Shown here in pieces: positions 1-11,889 of a stretch of 64,000 bases of DNA. Every line of letters begins with the position of its first letter. Position 1 is the stretch's first letter. The DNA comes from Phorcus lineatus. Taxonomy: Eukaryota > Mollusca > Gastropoda > Trochida > Trochidae. The translations under genes were made by a program, and so were the position numbers. The DNA lies in assembly GCA_921293015.1 (NCBI GenBank), contig OV121081.1:26415158-26479157 (forward strand), written 5' to 3'. Under the pieces are notes generated by a model that did no database searches, was not told the origin of the DNA, and saw nothing but the letters and a program-made list of their open reading frames with translations.

Positions 1-1699
1 TATATGTATGCTAAAGCAACTATTGATCTAAGAAATAGTATGAAACATACTGACATCAGTACTTACCAAGGCATTAGATACCCAGAATGATATTTTATAA
101 AGATTGATATTTATAACAATATGAATACTTCTCTTAAGAAAAGAATCCCTATGAAATATTTTATGAGAGATTACATAGGTTAGATGCAAAAAAGAGAAAG
201 CATACTAATCTAGACATACAAAGCTTTCATTGATCTCCATAAGTGGCTTTTGGTAATTTCATTTTTTCATCAATATCATCTGTGATCAAATTGCAAAAAT
301 ATATATTTGAAATATATTGAATTGGCACTTCTTACCTGAATACGTGAAATATGTATTACTAGATACAAGAAATCATGTTATAATGCTGTTATAGATTAAA
401 TAGAAATTAAAATGTAATATCTCCAGCGAGGCCAGCATATTCGGATACATATTTATTTTCAGTGATCTGTTTTTTGTTGTTGATTCCCTTTCAGCCAGGG
501 TGAATATTTCATTCTTAGTTCCTTCGTTTGCAATCAGAATATTGCATTACCAAGTATTGTATGTTAGTAAGTGAGAGTTGTCTTTACTCTATCTAATACA
601 GTTTCCTCATATTTGATGCTTTGTTGTTTTGTTTGAAATTGCAATTACGGCTCCGCAATTAAATCAAATTGATTGAAATAGATTTGATTATAGTTGCCTG
701 AACTATATTATATTATATTTATTCCTTTCTAAAGACAGATGGACTTCATTCTGTTGTAAAATCTCAGACTCCATGCGCATATTAATGATTATAGCAAATG
801 GAAGGTTTCTGTGCTTGTTTTTATGTTATCACCATTCAAATAAAAAATGAAAGCTATGAGTTGTCATTTATTTCTCTTAATGCATTACAACTCAACAAAT
901 GACATAAACGAAAGACTTGGGTTTAATATGTTTTCAATGTATGAGGATGAACTATCGTTCTTAATTGTTTAATTTCTTGTGTTAGTCTTAAAGGCAATTG
1001 ATATTTATAACGTGTTATTTTGTAACATTCTCATGTAAAGAGAAATTTTGAATAAAAGCCAACTTCTATTTATATCATATTTAGTATTAGTAACTTCAAA
1101 CCCATACCGTTAATTTGAAAGATGATGTTAATTAACAGTCGAATGCTTACTATAGATTGTTGCCTTTTTGAATGAACAAGTACCTGGTATATAGTTATAA
1201 CGTCAATAAATTCTGAACAATTTTTAAACATAAGAGCTTTGACAGCAAATGGACGACCTTTATTAATGCTCCCTGGAGAATATAATTGACTGTCAGAAAA
1301 GAAAACGGATAACGCATTGCAACCAAAACTTGTTGATGTGAAGTTCTATCTTTGAAACATTCTTTCATGTCTAGTAAACTAGCGTGAGTAATTCATTCTT
1401 AATTGAATTGGTTACAGGAAAAGGGACTTTCAGATTATCATTCACAATGTAATTTGTTTGAGCTCTTATAGAATAAATGTAAATGTTGTGACCTTATGTA
1501 TTATGGATTTGTAATTTGTTAAAATCGGAACTTGCTACCATTGAAAATATTGAACAATCTATGGCTCAAAGTTTAAAATGATTAATTTATTGTAGATACT
1601 TTGAATAGCAACTATAGGCAAGAGATATTTATATTTAACACACCTATTCTAACACTATTAAGTGTTCTCAAGTGTCACAACAGTGGAATGTATTCTGTT

Positions 1700-1765
1700 A
1701 GTTAAATACTTCAAGTGGCATATGGATTCACAAGGGTCAGTTGCCTGCTAATGGTGGTATTATCA
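1700..1765 (+). repeat. Possible degenerate L2-like segment
   Basis: The stretch GTCAGTTGCCTGCTAATGG at about 1738-1756 resembles the core of the L2 module found at 28.8, 31.3, 41.0, 46.0 and 57.2 kb (GTCAGTCACCCTGCYATTAG). It sits about 1.1 kb upstream of an L1 module, the same order and spacing as in the 31.3-32.3 kb arm. The match is short and may be chance, and the corresponding place in unit B was not found. Confidence 0.2.
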
Positions 1766-2814
1766 AAGTTGAAGAAACTAAGTCCTAAAATCCATCCCTT
1801 TCTTTCAAGCAAACGTGTGTATTGTAAAAACCCTGTCGATTGAAAATCAAGTAACTATGACATATTGGTTTCATTTTACCTTTATGGGAAAAATACAATG
1901 ATGTTAAGCAACACTTCTCTCATTCCAATGGTGCAATTGAAATCAGATTATGCATTTCGTGTCTTCAGAAAACGGGCTTTGCAAAATACATGACACTTTT
2001 AATAGATTGTCCACATAAAGCAGCAGAATCCAGGGTATCAATTGATAATGAATTGAACCTTAAGGGTTGTTGATGTATTTTAATAAATTGTAGACTGAGA
2101 TAGAGAGCGTGAAAATTATGTTAAAACATCTAGCTACATTTGATCTTAAAGATATTAATATATTGATATCTGCCGAAATAAACAGATACTTACAAGCAGT
2201 CCATTTCGTTAGATATAATGTAGGTATTTGTAAACGAAAATCTTCTAGACTTCCGAAAAACTTTAAAATCTGTAGAATGCACAACATTTTGAAAAAGGAA
2301 TCTATTGCATGAATCAATAAGAACCTTAACTTTGATGTTTTGTTATTGCACCTTTAAATTGAAGATGAAATACTAACACCATTTGAATGATTTGATACAA
2401 GGTCTTTGCATATTGATTAATTTTGTTGTTGATAAACATTGGATGTTTAATAAAATGTTCCAAAATTGGTACACTCTAATTAGTGTTAGCATTAATCTAT
2501 TTCAATGAAGAGTACATCACACCACTGCTAATAATAGTTTCTGTTTTCTAGATAACAATTAGTCATATTTTATTCTAAAAATCGTTTTTGGAAATAAATA
2601 CATTAATATTTCAAACAATCCAGGTGTTGAAAATGTACCCAAGCGCCGTGTATGTTCAGAGCAAAATATGTTTATTAAGAAAATCTAAGCACCCTTTATT
2701 GACATAGGCTGAATTTAGCACAATCGAAGAAAATATCTTATGTTCTGAAAAGATATGAATGACAGATATGTTCATGCTTACTTGATGAGTTATGTGGATC
2801 AGGTTATTTACTTT

Positions 2815-2875
2815 TGCTGTTAATGGCTACGGCCAATAACACGTTATTGACATTGCATGTGGCGCCATGTCCGAC
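2815..2875 (+). promoter_or_regulatory. L1 module, copy 1 (CCAAT-type palindrome)
   Basis: The core AATGGCTACGGCCAATAAC is followed about 20 bases on by GTGGCGCCAT and then a TATA-like GGATATATATC. The same arrangement recurs at 17990-18040, on the minus strand at 27691-27720, and at 32295-32350. The best-preserved copies read ATTGGCTACGGCCAAT or a close variant, a 6-bp inverted repeat holding two opposed CCAAT boxes. In animals CCAAT boxes are bound by NF-Y, so a promoter or enhancer role is plausible. No transcript evidence is available, and the module may simply be a well-preserved part of the duplicated unit. Confidence 0.4.
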
Positions 2876-3359
2876 AGGAGGATATATATCTTCATTTTTT
2901 TCTCAGACGCTAGAGATTCTCAAAGTGTATCATTGACAATAGACTGCTTAACAATGAGACATGAGCTTACCATTCAATCGAAACATTAGTTCTCAATATA
3001 TCTGATGATTTAAAAAAGTGTATAGCATGAACACACAAATATATAAACAAGACATATATTGATTACAGACAGTTGATGTCGAGAAAGGGTAATTTCTCAT
3101 CTAAGTATGGAATTTCATTGTATAACTAACACTGGGATGTAAACCAATTGCAGATGATATCATTCTCCCTGGAAGCATGGCGTGTATAAAATGTACATTA
3201 AGACTGCAGCAATGACTGATATCAACATATTTTTTAACATGCAGTAGTGTGCCTAAAACCATGTTCATTCAATGGGTCAATAATAGAAATCTTTTTTTAA
3301 TTATGAACTGGATTAAAAATTTCAACAATTTTAATTGTTTCGCGTTTAGTTTTCCATCA

Positions 3360-3790
3360 TTGGTGCCTCACAAACTACAACAACTGCCCGAATTGTGATG
3401 AAAATAACAGTTCTGGATTTAACAGCGATCGCTTAATGAAACAGAGGAAAATGAATGTCAAATGTCAAGGATGATAAATAAAGAGAGAAAGTGTGTTTTC
3501 AGATATCCTAATGCGTATTTGGCGCCACATATACATACAATTACAGACAGAAGAGTGCAAAATCACTTAATAAGCTATGTACAAGTGCCATTTATCATTT
3601 GCATACAAGAAATTCAAATTCAATGGGGTGTTATTTTGGCTACAAAACAATTAGCTGTAGAGCCATTAACATTAAAACTCATGAATCCTTCATCGGAAGT
3701 AAGATGTGGACGTATCATTGCTGCAACTGACGCTAATGATTACCTGTTTAATTTGCTAATGGAGATTGTAATTTAATGTTTACTTCTAAG
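3360..3790 (+). repeat. Best-conserved core of unit A (pair with 18580-18995)
   Basis: This is the most similar stretch between units A and B. Over about 105 bases from 3500, I count roughly 8 differences. A 104-codon frame (3462-3776) is open here and includes the words MINKERKCVFRYPNAYLAP. In B the same frame is interrupted early, where AAG TGT becomes AAG TGA near 18716, and indels follow. High nucleotide similarity with a broken frame argues that the core is conserved as DNA, or duplicated recently, rather than as protein. It contains a GGCGCC hexamer in GGCGCCACATATACAT, preserved in both copies. Confidence 0.7.
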
Positions 3791-5247
3791 AAAATATAAA
3801 TTGTATAAACTGAGTATATCTAGGAATTACGCAGTTTGACAACCAATCCGGCGAGCTGCATCTGATGTTTCTAAACTTTCTAAAAGTGGTCTAATGAGCT
3901 ATGCACAGGACCATGTGCCACAAGCAAATAGTATAGTGTAACAAAACTTGAATTCGCCAAATGAAATGAAACTGACAAATGGTTTTGGTTTGCGTTACTA
4001 CAACTACTTGTCAACTTGTTATGAATATGGACATTTATTGATGGAGTGTTCGTACACTTTCTCAGAAAGCATTGAAATACACAACTGTTATAAGGAGATC
4101 CCAGCTCGTTACTTGCTTAACTGCACTGTCTGCCTTAAAATTACCATATTTCCATCTAATGTCATTAAGAGTCTTTAGATATTTATAAAATGTCCTTAGA
4201 GGTTCAACTCTGTTTTCAAAACACATCGTGCCCGCAGGGACTCCACCTAAGTGGCAATAAAATTAGAGGCAACTTTTCATTTCTGTAACATAATAAATCA
4301 TTAAATTGATTTCGCAGAAGAAAGGTGTTTGAAATGATTATGCAATTATCATTTTAATTTTCTTCATAAGAAGATGATGTTCAAGATCAACAAGATTGTC
4401 AAGATGTTCACAAAAATGACAATGTGCGCATTTGGAAAAGTCTGGGGGTTTAAATGTTTGATTGATTCAATTCAAGTTTGTACCATTGGGACACCGTCAT
4501 TCCCTTTAAGTTATCCAACAAACTTTTAAATCCAGTGAACTGTGATAATTACTTAATAGTAATAACATGATAACCCATTTGTGTTTATGTTATCAAAGAC
4601 AATCGGGTAACGATCTGATCACTTCAAATATCAGTTTGAAATCATAAGAGAATCAGTAAACGATGTTTTCTGAATTCATGATGCATTCTCAGCCAAATGG
4701 AGACATTTCGAATTGGGAATTGTTCGATAGGATGTATCTCAAAATAAACGTGCATAATGCTTTTTTATTCCTTTTCATTTTTATGGAGATTCATAAATTG
4801 GCACAATGAAAAATAAGCTGTCAAGGTGTATCATCGCTCAGTATAGTCTATCATTGATAAACATGAGAATGTTGGTTATGTGATAGGTTGATTTCTATCT
4901 AATAGTAGTTCAGAAGTTACCACGTTATTGTTCTCAGTTTTCCTCTAAATAATAAAACGCCCTGAACATGAAGACTCTCATCCAATATGAAATAACACTC
5001 AAAATAGATAAATCTTTCTTCCAACAACAGCCTTATCAATGCAATGCTCTTTCTATTATAAGAGTAAACAATAGATATGATCCAATTTACTAGCAAAGAT
5101 CAGATATCGCTAACCAAGCCAGAGGACCATTGTTACAATCCACATTGATATATTTGATCAAATATTCTTTTCAATGTCTTAATTGCAGATCATTTTCAAA
5201 CCTGATAATCCAACGTTGACAAGATTTACGTTCATTCTGTCTCAAAA

Positions 5248-5411
5248 ATGAAATCTTACAATAGTAGGAAATCCAGTATTGATGAACGTGTGACAAGTGA
5301 CAAGATCACACTGAAAACTCAAGTTTTCCTGAGATATGTTTCGGATGGTAATATAACTCCTTTGTTTTACACACTTACAGTAGGGCCCGTACACACTTAC
5401 AGTAGGGCCCG
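5248..5411 (+). other. Short frame partly shared with unit C
   Basis: The frame containing SSIDERVTSDKITLKT aligns with a minus-strand frame near 37030-37090 in inverted unit C containing SSIDENVATYKITLNT. About twenty codons stay in register, then indels shift the frame. Underlying DNA identity is about 70 percent, so the shared frame may only reflect shared ancestry. No splice sites clearly delimit it and no protein family is recognised. A small exon is possible but unlikely. Confidence 0.15.
5368..5411 (+). repeat. 22-bp perfect tandem duplication
   Basis: Two identical adjacent 22-bp units, each starting TACACACTTAC and ending AGTAGGGCCCG, occupy 5368-5389 and 5390-5411. Unit C has no such duplication at its equivalent site near 36970, so the doubling arose after the units split. 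Confidence 0.9.
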
Positions 5412-6220
5412 AAAGTTACAGATAAACTAATACATAGAAGATTGAAAGAAATGTTTAAGTTGAATAATTTTATGAATCCATCAATTACGATTTCAAAGTA
5501 TTTAAAAAAGATAGTTCTTAAAGATTACAACAAGTTGTTTAAACTAATAAGAGTTTTATTTTCAAAATTAAAACATATCATAGTTTATGAGCTAATATCT
5601 CTTTCATGTTTGTGCCCACCTTACGCACAGTAGTATAACAAAACATTAAACAAAAATTAAATCAATCATATTAAAAGGTTTGTAGTTGTAGTTATTTCAT
5701 TTGTCTTCCATTACAATTAGTTTTAGCTCTCCACTACCTGGCAGCCAGACAAGAAAGCTCCGCGTTTTAGACAAGTGATATATTGGTTCCTGTCTTCGAA
5801 GCACAACCTTTGTCTGTCTATTTTGTGCAGATGAATGGTATGGACTTGTATGTACATTTACTAACGTTGTACGTTATAGGAACAGGTGCAAATGATCTTC
5901 ACTGATATGTTCTGGGCGAATGTTTTTCATGGAAAATAATTGGCGAGATAGATACAAGAAAAGTCATATTTTTGTGAAATATAAAACACACAGGAAAACA
6001 TGTGATTGACATCAAACTATTCCACCATTTCCCTGTCACATTCATGAATATAGAAAATAACAAGCATGAACTTCTGACAGATTGACAGATACTTGAACTT
6101 TGTCGTTTTGGCATACTATGTTTAACATTGTTTGTAGAAATGCATTGTCAAGAAGACTATCTGTGTTGGATTAGACTGCTTTGCCTTTAACACCCCAAAA
6201 TTTAGTTAACTGAATAGTGG

Positions 6221-6305
6221 CTCATTACTATATATAATATATTATGATATATATCATATTATTATATATTATCATATATATCATATGAAGATAGTGATGA
6301 TATGA
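6221..6305. repeat. AT-rich palindromic tract
   Basis: The stretch is made almost entirely of TATA, ATATC and TATTA words with nested palindromes such as ATGATATATATCAT. It could extrude as a cruciform. The equivalent part of unit B near 21620 holds a different AT-rich run, so the tract is unit-specific expansion. Confidence 0.75.
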
Positions 6306-6589
6306 TGAGGAAAATTCACTTTGTCAGAATGTAAAAAAAAATACAGCTATTTAGGAAAAGTATGTATATAACATAAAGGGAGAATGTACTGTGTGCCTCC
6401 TTCAAATGAAGTTTGAAAACGCTCTCATTAAATATTAAATGTAGGAACATTTCGGGATAGGTCCCAGACACGCAACCACGTGCACTCATTCCGTTCATGT
6501 GATTGCTTTCTGTCTAGGAGCAAGAACATGCAGACGTATAGAAAGCCTGTTTAGATAAATGGAAGGTCTGTGATTGATTCATTTATCAT

Positions 6590-6650
6590 CTGTCTTCAGA
6601 GATGTACTGGAAAATGAACTTGAGGTACGAACAAGAACAAGCAAGGTTAT
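6590..6650 (+). other. Conserved 50-bp core shared by units A, B and C; candidate exon
   Basis: Positions 6600-6650 are nearly identical to 22281-22332 in B and, inverted, to about 36417-36470 in C. In one frame all three read [EQ]-[ML]-Y-W-K-M-N-L-[RT]-Y-E-Q-E. In A a good 3' splice acceptor (pyrimidine-rich tract ending CTTCAG at 6599) precedes it, and C keeps it, but in B the AG is replaced (CTTCACAA). The frame continues for only 20-30 codons. The sequence may be a constrained non-coding element or a decayed exon, and no protein family is recognised. Confidence 0.3.
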
Positions 6651-7659
6651 TCCAAATCCCGAACATGCCGTAAAGTCACCCACACTCCTGAGAAATTGGA
6701 ACACATCATCAATAAAATGGAGGTACACGTTCAGTTTTAAAATATTGTATCTACTGTCAACCTAATAGTCAATTATTGCCAAAAACGCCATTTTATGCTA
6801 GTAAAGTCCAACAAAACAGCTTCTTTGTACTGTAAAGTTGTTGGAAAATAACTATTTAAGTGTTTTAAAAGAAATTGCATATGCAGTCTACAATTGGAAT
6901 AAAAGTAAAAAGTAAAAATGTTGATTAGGTTAATTGTCATATTACTGCTCGACATTTACTTAACAGAACTGAACTTAATTACACTCAGGCTGAAAACTGC
7001 AACAGACGTACTCAAGAAATATAAAACGTTCAATACAACACAAACATTTAAACGTAGGTAAAATGAATAAAGGTGTTCATAGAAATGGTCTTCGAAAATT
7101 CTTTTCCTGAATTATATTACTGATACGAATAACACGTTTAAAAAGCAGAAAGACAACGTTGCTGGGTTTGTCTGTGTTTGAGTTATTCACTGAAAACAGT
7201 ATACTCAAAATTATAGTCAAATAACCGATTCATTTTAATTTAAAAAGAATAATCTTGTTCTATTTGGGTTACATTAGATGTTCGAAAGAAAGTGTTAGTG
7301 TTTTTAAGAAAGGGAAAGCGAATGACAGTAGAGTTAAAAATGAAATTGAATTTTTGTTTTGGAACGCAGCAAAATCCCTTGTGAATTATAATGCTTCTTG
7401 AAAGTGCTGAGCTAATTTAACTGACATCGTAAATAAGAGCTGTTTAATGCTTATAAAGTCAGACGTGTGTTTTCAAATCGTTTAAGGGTTCAAATGGCTG
7501 TGATAGCAAGACGACAGTAAATGCAAAGTCATCAACGAAATAATTGGTAATATAATTAATAATTAATATGTATTGTATCTCTGATTAAATATATAGTATT
7601 ATGGTTCACTGGTAAATGCACTATCGTTTATTTTAAGTACATTCAAACACTCCAAGTGA

Positions 7660-9420
7660 TATGAGTAACGAATATTTGATATCAAAATACGTATACTACC
7701 ATCAAGATAACATTCTCTATTTGATAAACATATGATGAATATCGTTATTGATAATATACTCAGCTCATTGAAATATTTTAAACAATATTTGTTGTGAAAG
7801 TAATGCTTTAGTGAGGAATTTGTGACGTCACGTGCAATCATTGACTTTCTAGCAAAAGAAATCGGGAAAATGTGAATGTATGTGCAAACACAAAATTATG
7901 AGGTCAATCGATGGATGTTTGCATGAACTGAGTAAGCACATTGAAGCTCATTTCGAAAACAAATTGAAAGTTTAATTTTGATGACCGCAATGCCGTGTCT
8001 TACAAATGAAGAACGTTAACGCACTATGGGGAGGCTCCATGCCGGTCAGTCTGTTGTCACTGCGGCAAGAGCCTTAAACAGTTCAAGTCAAACAAAATTT
8101 CAGGTTGAGTGTGCGTCAAACGGTAACAGTTGCAGACCGCCCGCAGCCAGGACCGTCTGTCGTCACTCCGGGAAAATGCAGCAATACATTTATGTCATCT
8201 TCGCAACTGATTTGCAACTGCAACTTCTACAAGTAGGGAGATGTTTGGTGGACGGATAACCCCACAAACTGTCAGAAATCGCTTGCGTGCGGCTGAACTT
8301 CACACACGGATACCCTATAGAGGACCTTTCCTTACACCCCTTCATCGCCGTAACCATCATGCGTGGGCCACAAGGCACTTAAGGTTAACTCAAGGACAGG
8401 GCCTGTGTGTACCGCAGACAAGGTGAAAGCCATGCTCAAGTTTGCGTACGTGAAGTAGACCGGTTTGGTGGCGGCAGTGTCATGGTTCTTTCTGTGTACA
8501 TTGTCGTTCTCCACTGGTTGTTGTTCAAGGGAACTAAAATGCTGTCCAGTACAGGGATTAGATTTTGCAACTTGTTCTCCTTCCGATCATGCAGTGACAC
8601 GGCCCTGTTTCAGCAAGACAAAGCTAGGCCCTATGCAGCAGTTCTGACGCAGAATTTTCTCACAAATGCTGGTGTTCAACTCCTGGATTGGCCATCACGA
8701 AGCCCCGACCTCAGCCCAATCGAACACATCTGGAACGATATGGGCCGACGTGGTTGTCAACAGGTTAATCCACCACAGACGTTGCAAGATCTTCAAAGTC
8801 ACCATAAGGAGCAATGGCGAAGTCCTCCTCGGGCAGTGTTCACTAACGTTTCTAAGATCCACGGGGAGACGTTGTGCGGTACGAGACGCTAGAGGTGGAC
8901 ACTGATCACCTCAGATCGATTCTCTTCATTCTTTGAAATTCATTTGGGAGGGTATTCAGACGTCATTAACGTTATCGACGTTAAAGACAAACGTGATTAT
9001 GTGCTTCTGTCTTCTGATCATAACAAGTTGATCTTTTCACAACATACGAATGCAATAATTGATTTTAAACACATATTACAATGTTTGTGCCAGAAAAACT
9101 AAGTGTCAAGTTTTCATTTTTGCACAGTTTATTTCACATTTGAATATCACAGATAAATAGTTGTTTTGCATGCTACATATATCTAACAAATGTATGACTA
9201 TAAGAAGGCTTTATTTCTAGTTTATTTTTTTGCGGAATCCTCTTGTGTGATGATAATACATCTTGCTAAAATAAAGATGATTACAGGATTATATCACTGT
9301 AACAGATTGTTTCTTAAAATGTTATATCTTTATAGTATTGGTAATATTGTCTGTTAATATAAGTGTTTTGTAAATCATAAGATATATTATTATACCAGAT
9401 GTTTTCATCAGCATGTTCGG
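7660..9420. mobile_element. Insertion in unit A containing a Tc1/mariner remnant
   Basis: About 1.76 kb here corresponds to only about 0.1 kb in unit B (23860-23965), while both flanks align. The interval includes the Tc1-like transposase pseudogene. Clear terminal inverted repeats or a TA target duplication could not be identified, so the true element ends are unknown and other sequence may be included. The comparison suggests insertion after A and B diverged, or deletion from B. Confidence 0.5.
7990..8905 (+). pseudogene. Tc1/mariner-type transposase, decayed
   Basis: The product would have been a DDE transposase catalysing cut-and-paste at TA sites. The likely start ATG is at 7990 (reads MPCLTNEER then a TAA at 8017). 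The frame continues with GRLHAGQSVVTAARALN, the N-terminal helix-turn-helix region, from 8026. After a frameshift the second DNA-binding part, PQTVRNRLRAAELHTRIPYR, lies in another frame near 8250-8310. The catalytic half resumes from about 8407 with VCVREVDRFGGGSVMV, then LFQQDKARPYAA (second catalytic Asp) and DWPSRSPDLSPIEHIW (third acidic residue). A further shift leads to the terminal ARGGH and a stop at 8905. The segment that should hold the first catalytic Asp (the SDES region) is deleted near 8395-8410. With one nonsense codon, at least three frameshifts and that deletion, it cannot be active. Confidence 0.93.
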
Positions 9421-9424
9421 ATAA

Positions 9425-10390
9425 TGTAGGTAAAGACTCTCAAATCAAACAGAGATTTGAACCTTAAATTTCCGGCTTTGAAATTTGGGTTAAAGTGTCA
9501 GCGTTGAAAAACAATTTCTTAGGAATCATTTTGATTTTATCACTGTCTATTATGTTATGTGTTTATCTTGAATTATGAAACATTGATTATTGAACGTAAA
9601 TTTATATTCTAGTGTAAAAAGACGTTGTAGAAGAAAAACAAAGGATTTTATTTATATTGGTAACATTTTCTGTGTAAACTGTGAATGGTTTATCACTGAT
9701 TATAAAGTTAGACCATATATAAATGGAAACCAATGAGATTGTGTATTATGTAGCCATTCGGTAGTAATTAGTGGTTGTATTAACATATTGTTAACATCTA
9801 CAGAGTAAATTGTAAATGGAATATTGTTTTTGTTTACAAATTACAGGCTGCGAAAATAACTTTCAATCTGTTTAGATACTTTTTGTTCTGATTTCTCAAA
9901 TCGAAGGAGCAACTAATAACAAAGGCCAAACTCTTTCAGCAAAGTTTGAATAACAACCCTAACATCTATAACGTACTGTTGATCACATATGTTAGAATTT
10001 GCTCCTAGCGAAGTCACAGTGACAAGAGAAAAAGACACCTAATCAAAGCAAGAGCAAGTGAATTCAACATTATTATTGCATTATTGCATATTACAGCATT
10101 TCATATGAAGAAACGATTATTTTTCAAATTATGCCTCGTATTGTATCTGCCAGTAAGGAACCCTTTCATCAGCAAGACTTGAATCTTGACATTTTTTGTC
10201 GAAGTCCACTATTTATTAGTGTATTTTCATACAGTTCTTGCTGCAATCGGAATTCCAAAGTTTACAAAACTCCGATATGGATTGTTAAAACATCTCTGGG
10301 ATATGCCCTCTAATTGACCGTCTTTTATGTGGGGAAAGTCTTGATTTAAAATAATTTGCTGTCATCACTCTCTTTGGTGTAAACGTTTCG
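9425..10390 (+). repeat. Distal end of unit A
   Basis: Alignment with B resumes at 9424 (B 23964) and runs to about 10390 (B 24630). Shared landmarks include CATTTTGATTTTATC near 9526, TTTTCATACAGTTCTTGCTGC near 10227 and ATATGCCCTCT near 10302. Small frames here are not kept in B. I see no gene. Confidence 0.75.
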
Positions 10391-11477
10391 TTTGGTGCCC
10401 TGTTCTACCGTTATTTTCTCTGTATTGTGTAGGTAACTTAACACTTTTTTTATTCTTCACCCCAAATTGTACTTCCAATAAATGCATCTACATGATTTTT
10501 CATATTGGTTTAGGTGTTATTAACATTACATTTTATCAGTTCAAGTTAATGTCTCAATAGTATTATTATTACTTAAACAAAATGTGATTGCTGAAAGCAT
10601 TGGATAGCAAGCACATATTAGATATGATATAGTCAAGTATATAAGTAATATGTTCCTTCAACAAGTAAACTATAAATATTTATAAAATCGGTACGACCTT
10701 TGCAATATTTCATTTTGTGATATTGGGTATTGTAAGTGTTGCTATTCAATTTGTGTGAGGATTTTGTAAAACCTACTATCAAGAAACTGCAAGGAAAATG
10801 TTGAAATTTTGTTTAACTGTTTTATCATTGAGAGCATTATTGATTTGTTAGTGTTAACAATCCTGACAGCGGCTGAACCAACTTATAATGTATTTACATA
10901 AGATTCATAATGTTAATTGAATATAGAAAGGGATTTGTCATTCATACAATTTGTAGTAGATTGAATTAATCTAAAACTTGACGTCTTCTTCAGGCATCAA
11001 GTTTAACAAATAGCCCCTGGTGCCACTGGAACAAAATGCTTTAAGAAATGAATTTAAACCAAATTATGTTTTAGCTGATTGTGGCTGTTGGTCATGAAAG
11101 GGTGAATGGCAAATTAAACTTCTTAACACTGCATGGATGTCTCTACACTCATGCGACAAGCCGTTCAATTGTGCTGTAATCAATTTCGTAACTTCTGCAT
11201 ATCACAAGTTATCATAATGTTTTGATAAATTCCATACACGCGAATTAAAGACCTTTTTGTAGAAGGCTTATATAATCATGCTTTTTAGGGATTCCAATCT
11301 ATTGTTTTCTACCTTCTCATTATAGATTAATTTGATATGTTTGAGTGATAACGTATATCATTGTGACTTGATTTTTATGTAATTTACTGTTAGGCCTACC
11401 TGGTTTTCTTTTCCCATAAGTTTTTGTTAATGAAATATTCAATGATATATATAATGATATTTTAACGTTATTGCGCG

Positions 11478-11490
11478 AGGTCAAAGGTCA
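11478..11490 (+). promoter_or_regulatory. Perfect DR1 motif
   Basis: AGGTCAAAGGTCA is an exact direct repeat of AGGTCA with one spacer base, the canonical site for RXR, HNF4 and COUP-TF class nuclear receptors. It lies 82 bp before the candidate exon at 11560. Function cannot be judged from sequence alone. Confidence 0.3.
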
Positions 11491-11559
11491 AGTGTTTAGC
11501 TCCTAATATATTTTTTTACCTTGTTTCTGTGTCATATTCTTCCACAGATCTTGATTTAG

Positions 11560-11695
11560 TCGACATGGCTTCTGCTATTACAACCAGACTTGCCACGCTG
11601 GTAGACCTAAATTGGAAAAGCATCAATACGAATTCTACGAATGTCCGACCCCATGCACATATGAGGAATCGTTTCTTTCTTGTTTACTCCATTAG
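11560..11695 (+). CDS. Candidate terminal exon of a small cysteine-rich peptide
   Basis: The frame starting with codon 11561 runs 44 codons to TAG at 11693. It reads RHGFCYYNQTCHAGRPK and ends YECPTPCTYEESFLSC-LLH. Five cysteines are spaced C-x5-C-x16-C-x3-C-x8-C. Upstream is a pyrimidine-rich tract with CAG at 11547 and TTTAG at 11559. The CAG acceptor would leave an in-frame TGA, so the second AG is needed. AATAAA lies 190 bp downstream. The final C-x3-C-x8-C spacing matches an insulin-family A chain, but the adjacent Cys pair is missing, so I do not assign that family. A second frame is open over the same DNA. No upstream exon or signal peptide was found. It could still be chance. Confidence 0.33.
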
Positions 11696-11883
11696 AGAGC
11701 TCATACTTCCATGGTACGTAGCTGAAGTTTGTCTCAGAATCTGCAAGTTCTCAATACTTTTCCACAGCGATTGTTTAAAGTTGGTGAAAATGGAAAAGTT
11801 AAAGGGCAGATAACTAAAAAATTTAAACGTCAACTTTCATGATTTCATGAGATAGACATGAGTAAGGCCTTTCAAGAATCAAG

Positions 11884-11889
11884 AATAAA
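11884..11889 (+). terminator. AATAAA polyadenylation-type hexamer
   Basis: AATAAA lies 190 bp past the stop of the candidate exon at 11560-11695. The hexamer is frequent by chance in AT-rich DNA, so it only weakly supports a 3' end here. Confidence 0.2.

Larger units (their letters stand above)
240..10390 (+). repeat. Segmental duplication unit A (family 1)
   Basis: This block aligns in the same order and orientation with unit B at about 13715-24630, and in part inverted with unit C at 34440-38065. Anchors A to B are 245 to 13718, 577 to 14190, 1066 to 14670, 2680 to 17840, 3377 to 18597, 4456 to 20632, 5500 to 20880, 6480 to 22160, 7180 to 23335, 9424 to 23964, and 10000-10380 to 24290-24630. 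Identity varies from barely alignable to about 92 percent in the best core. No reading frame is maintained over the block, so it looks like duplicated intron or intergenic sequence. Relative to B, unit A carries an extra 1.7 kb (7660-9420) holding a Tc1 remnant. It also retains 4540-5440, which B lacks but C has in part. Confidence 0.85.

Noticed and set aside
3462-3776. 104-codon open frame in the conserved core of unit A
   Set aside because: The highly similar copy in unit B has an early in-frame TGA and indels, so the frame is not maintained.
7823-7834. TGACGTCACGTG, overlapping CRE and E-box, and another CRE at 29330
   Set aside because: About one perfect CRE palindrome is expected by chance in a window of this size and composition.
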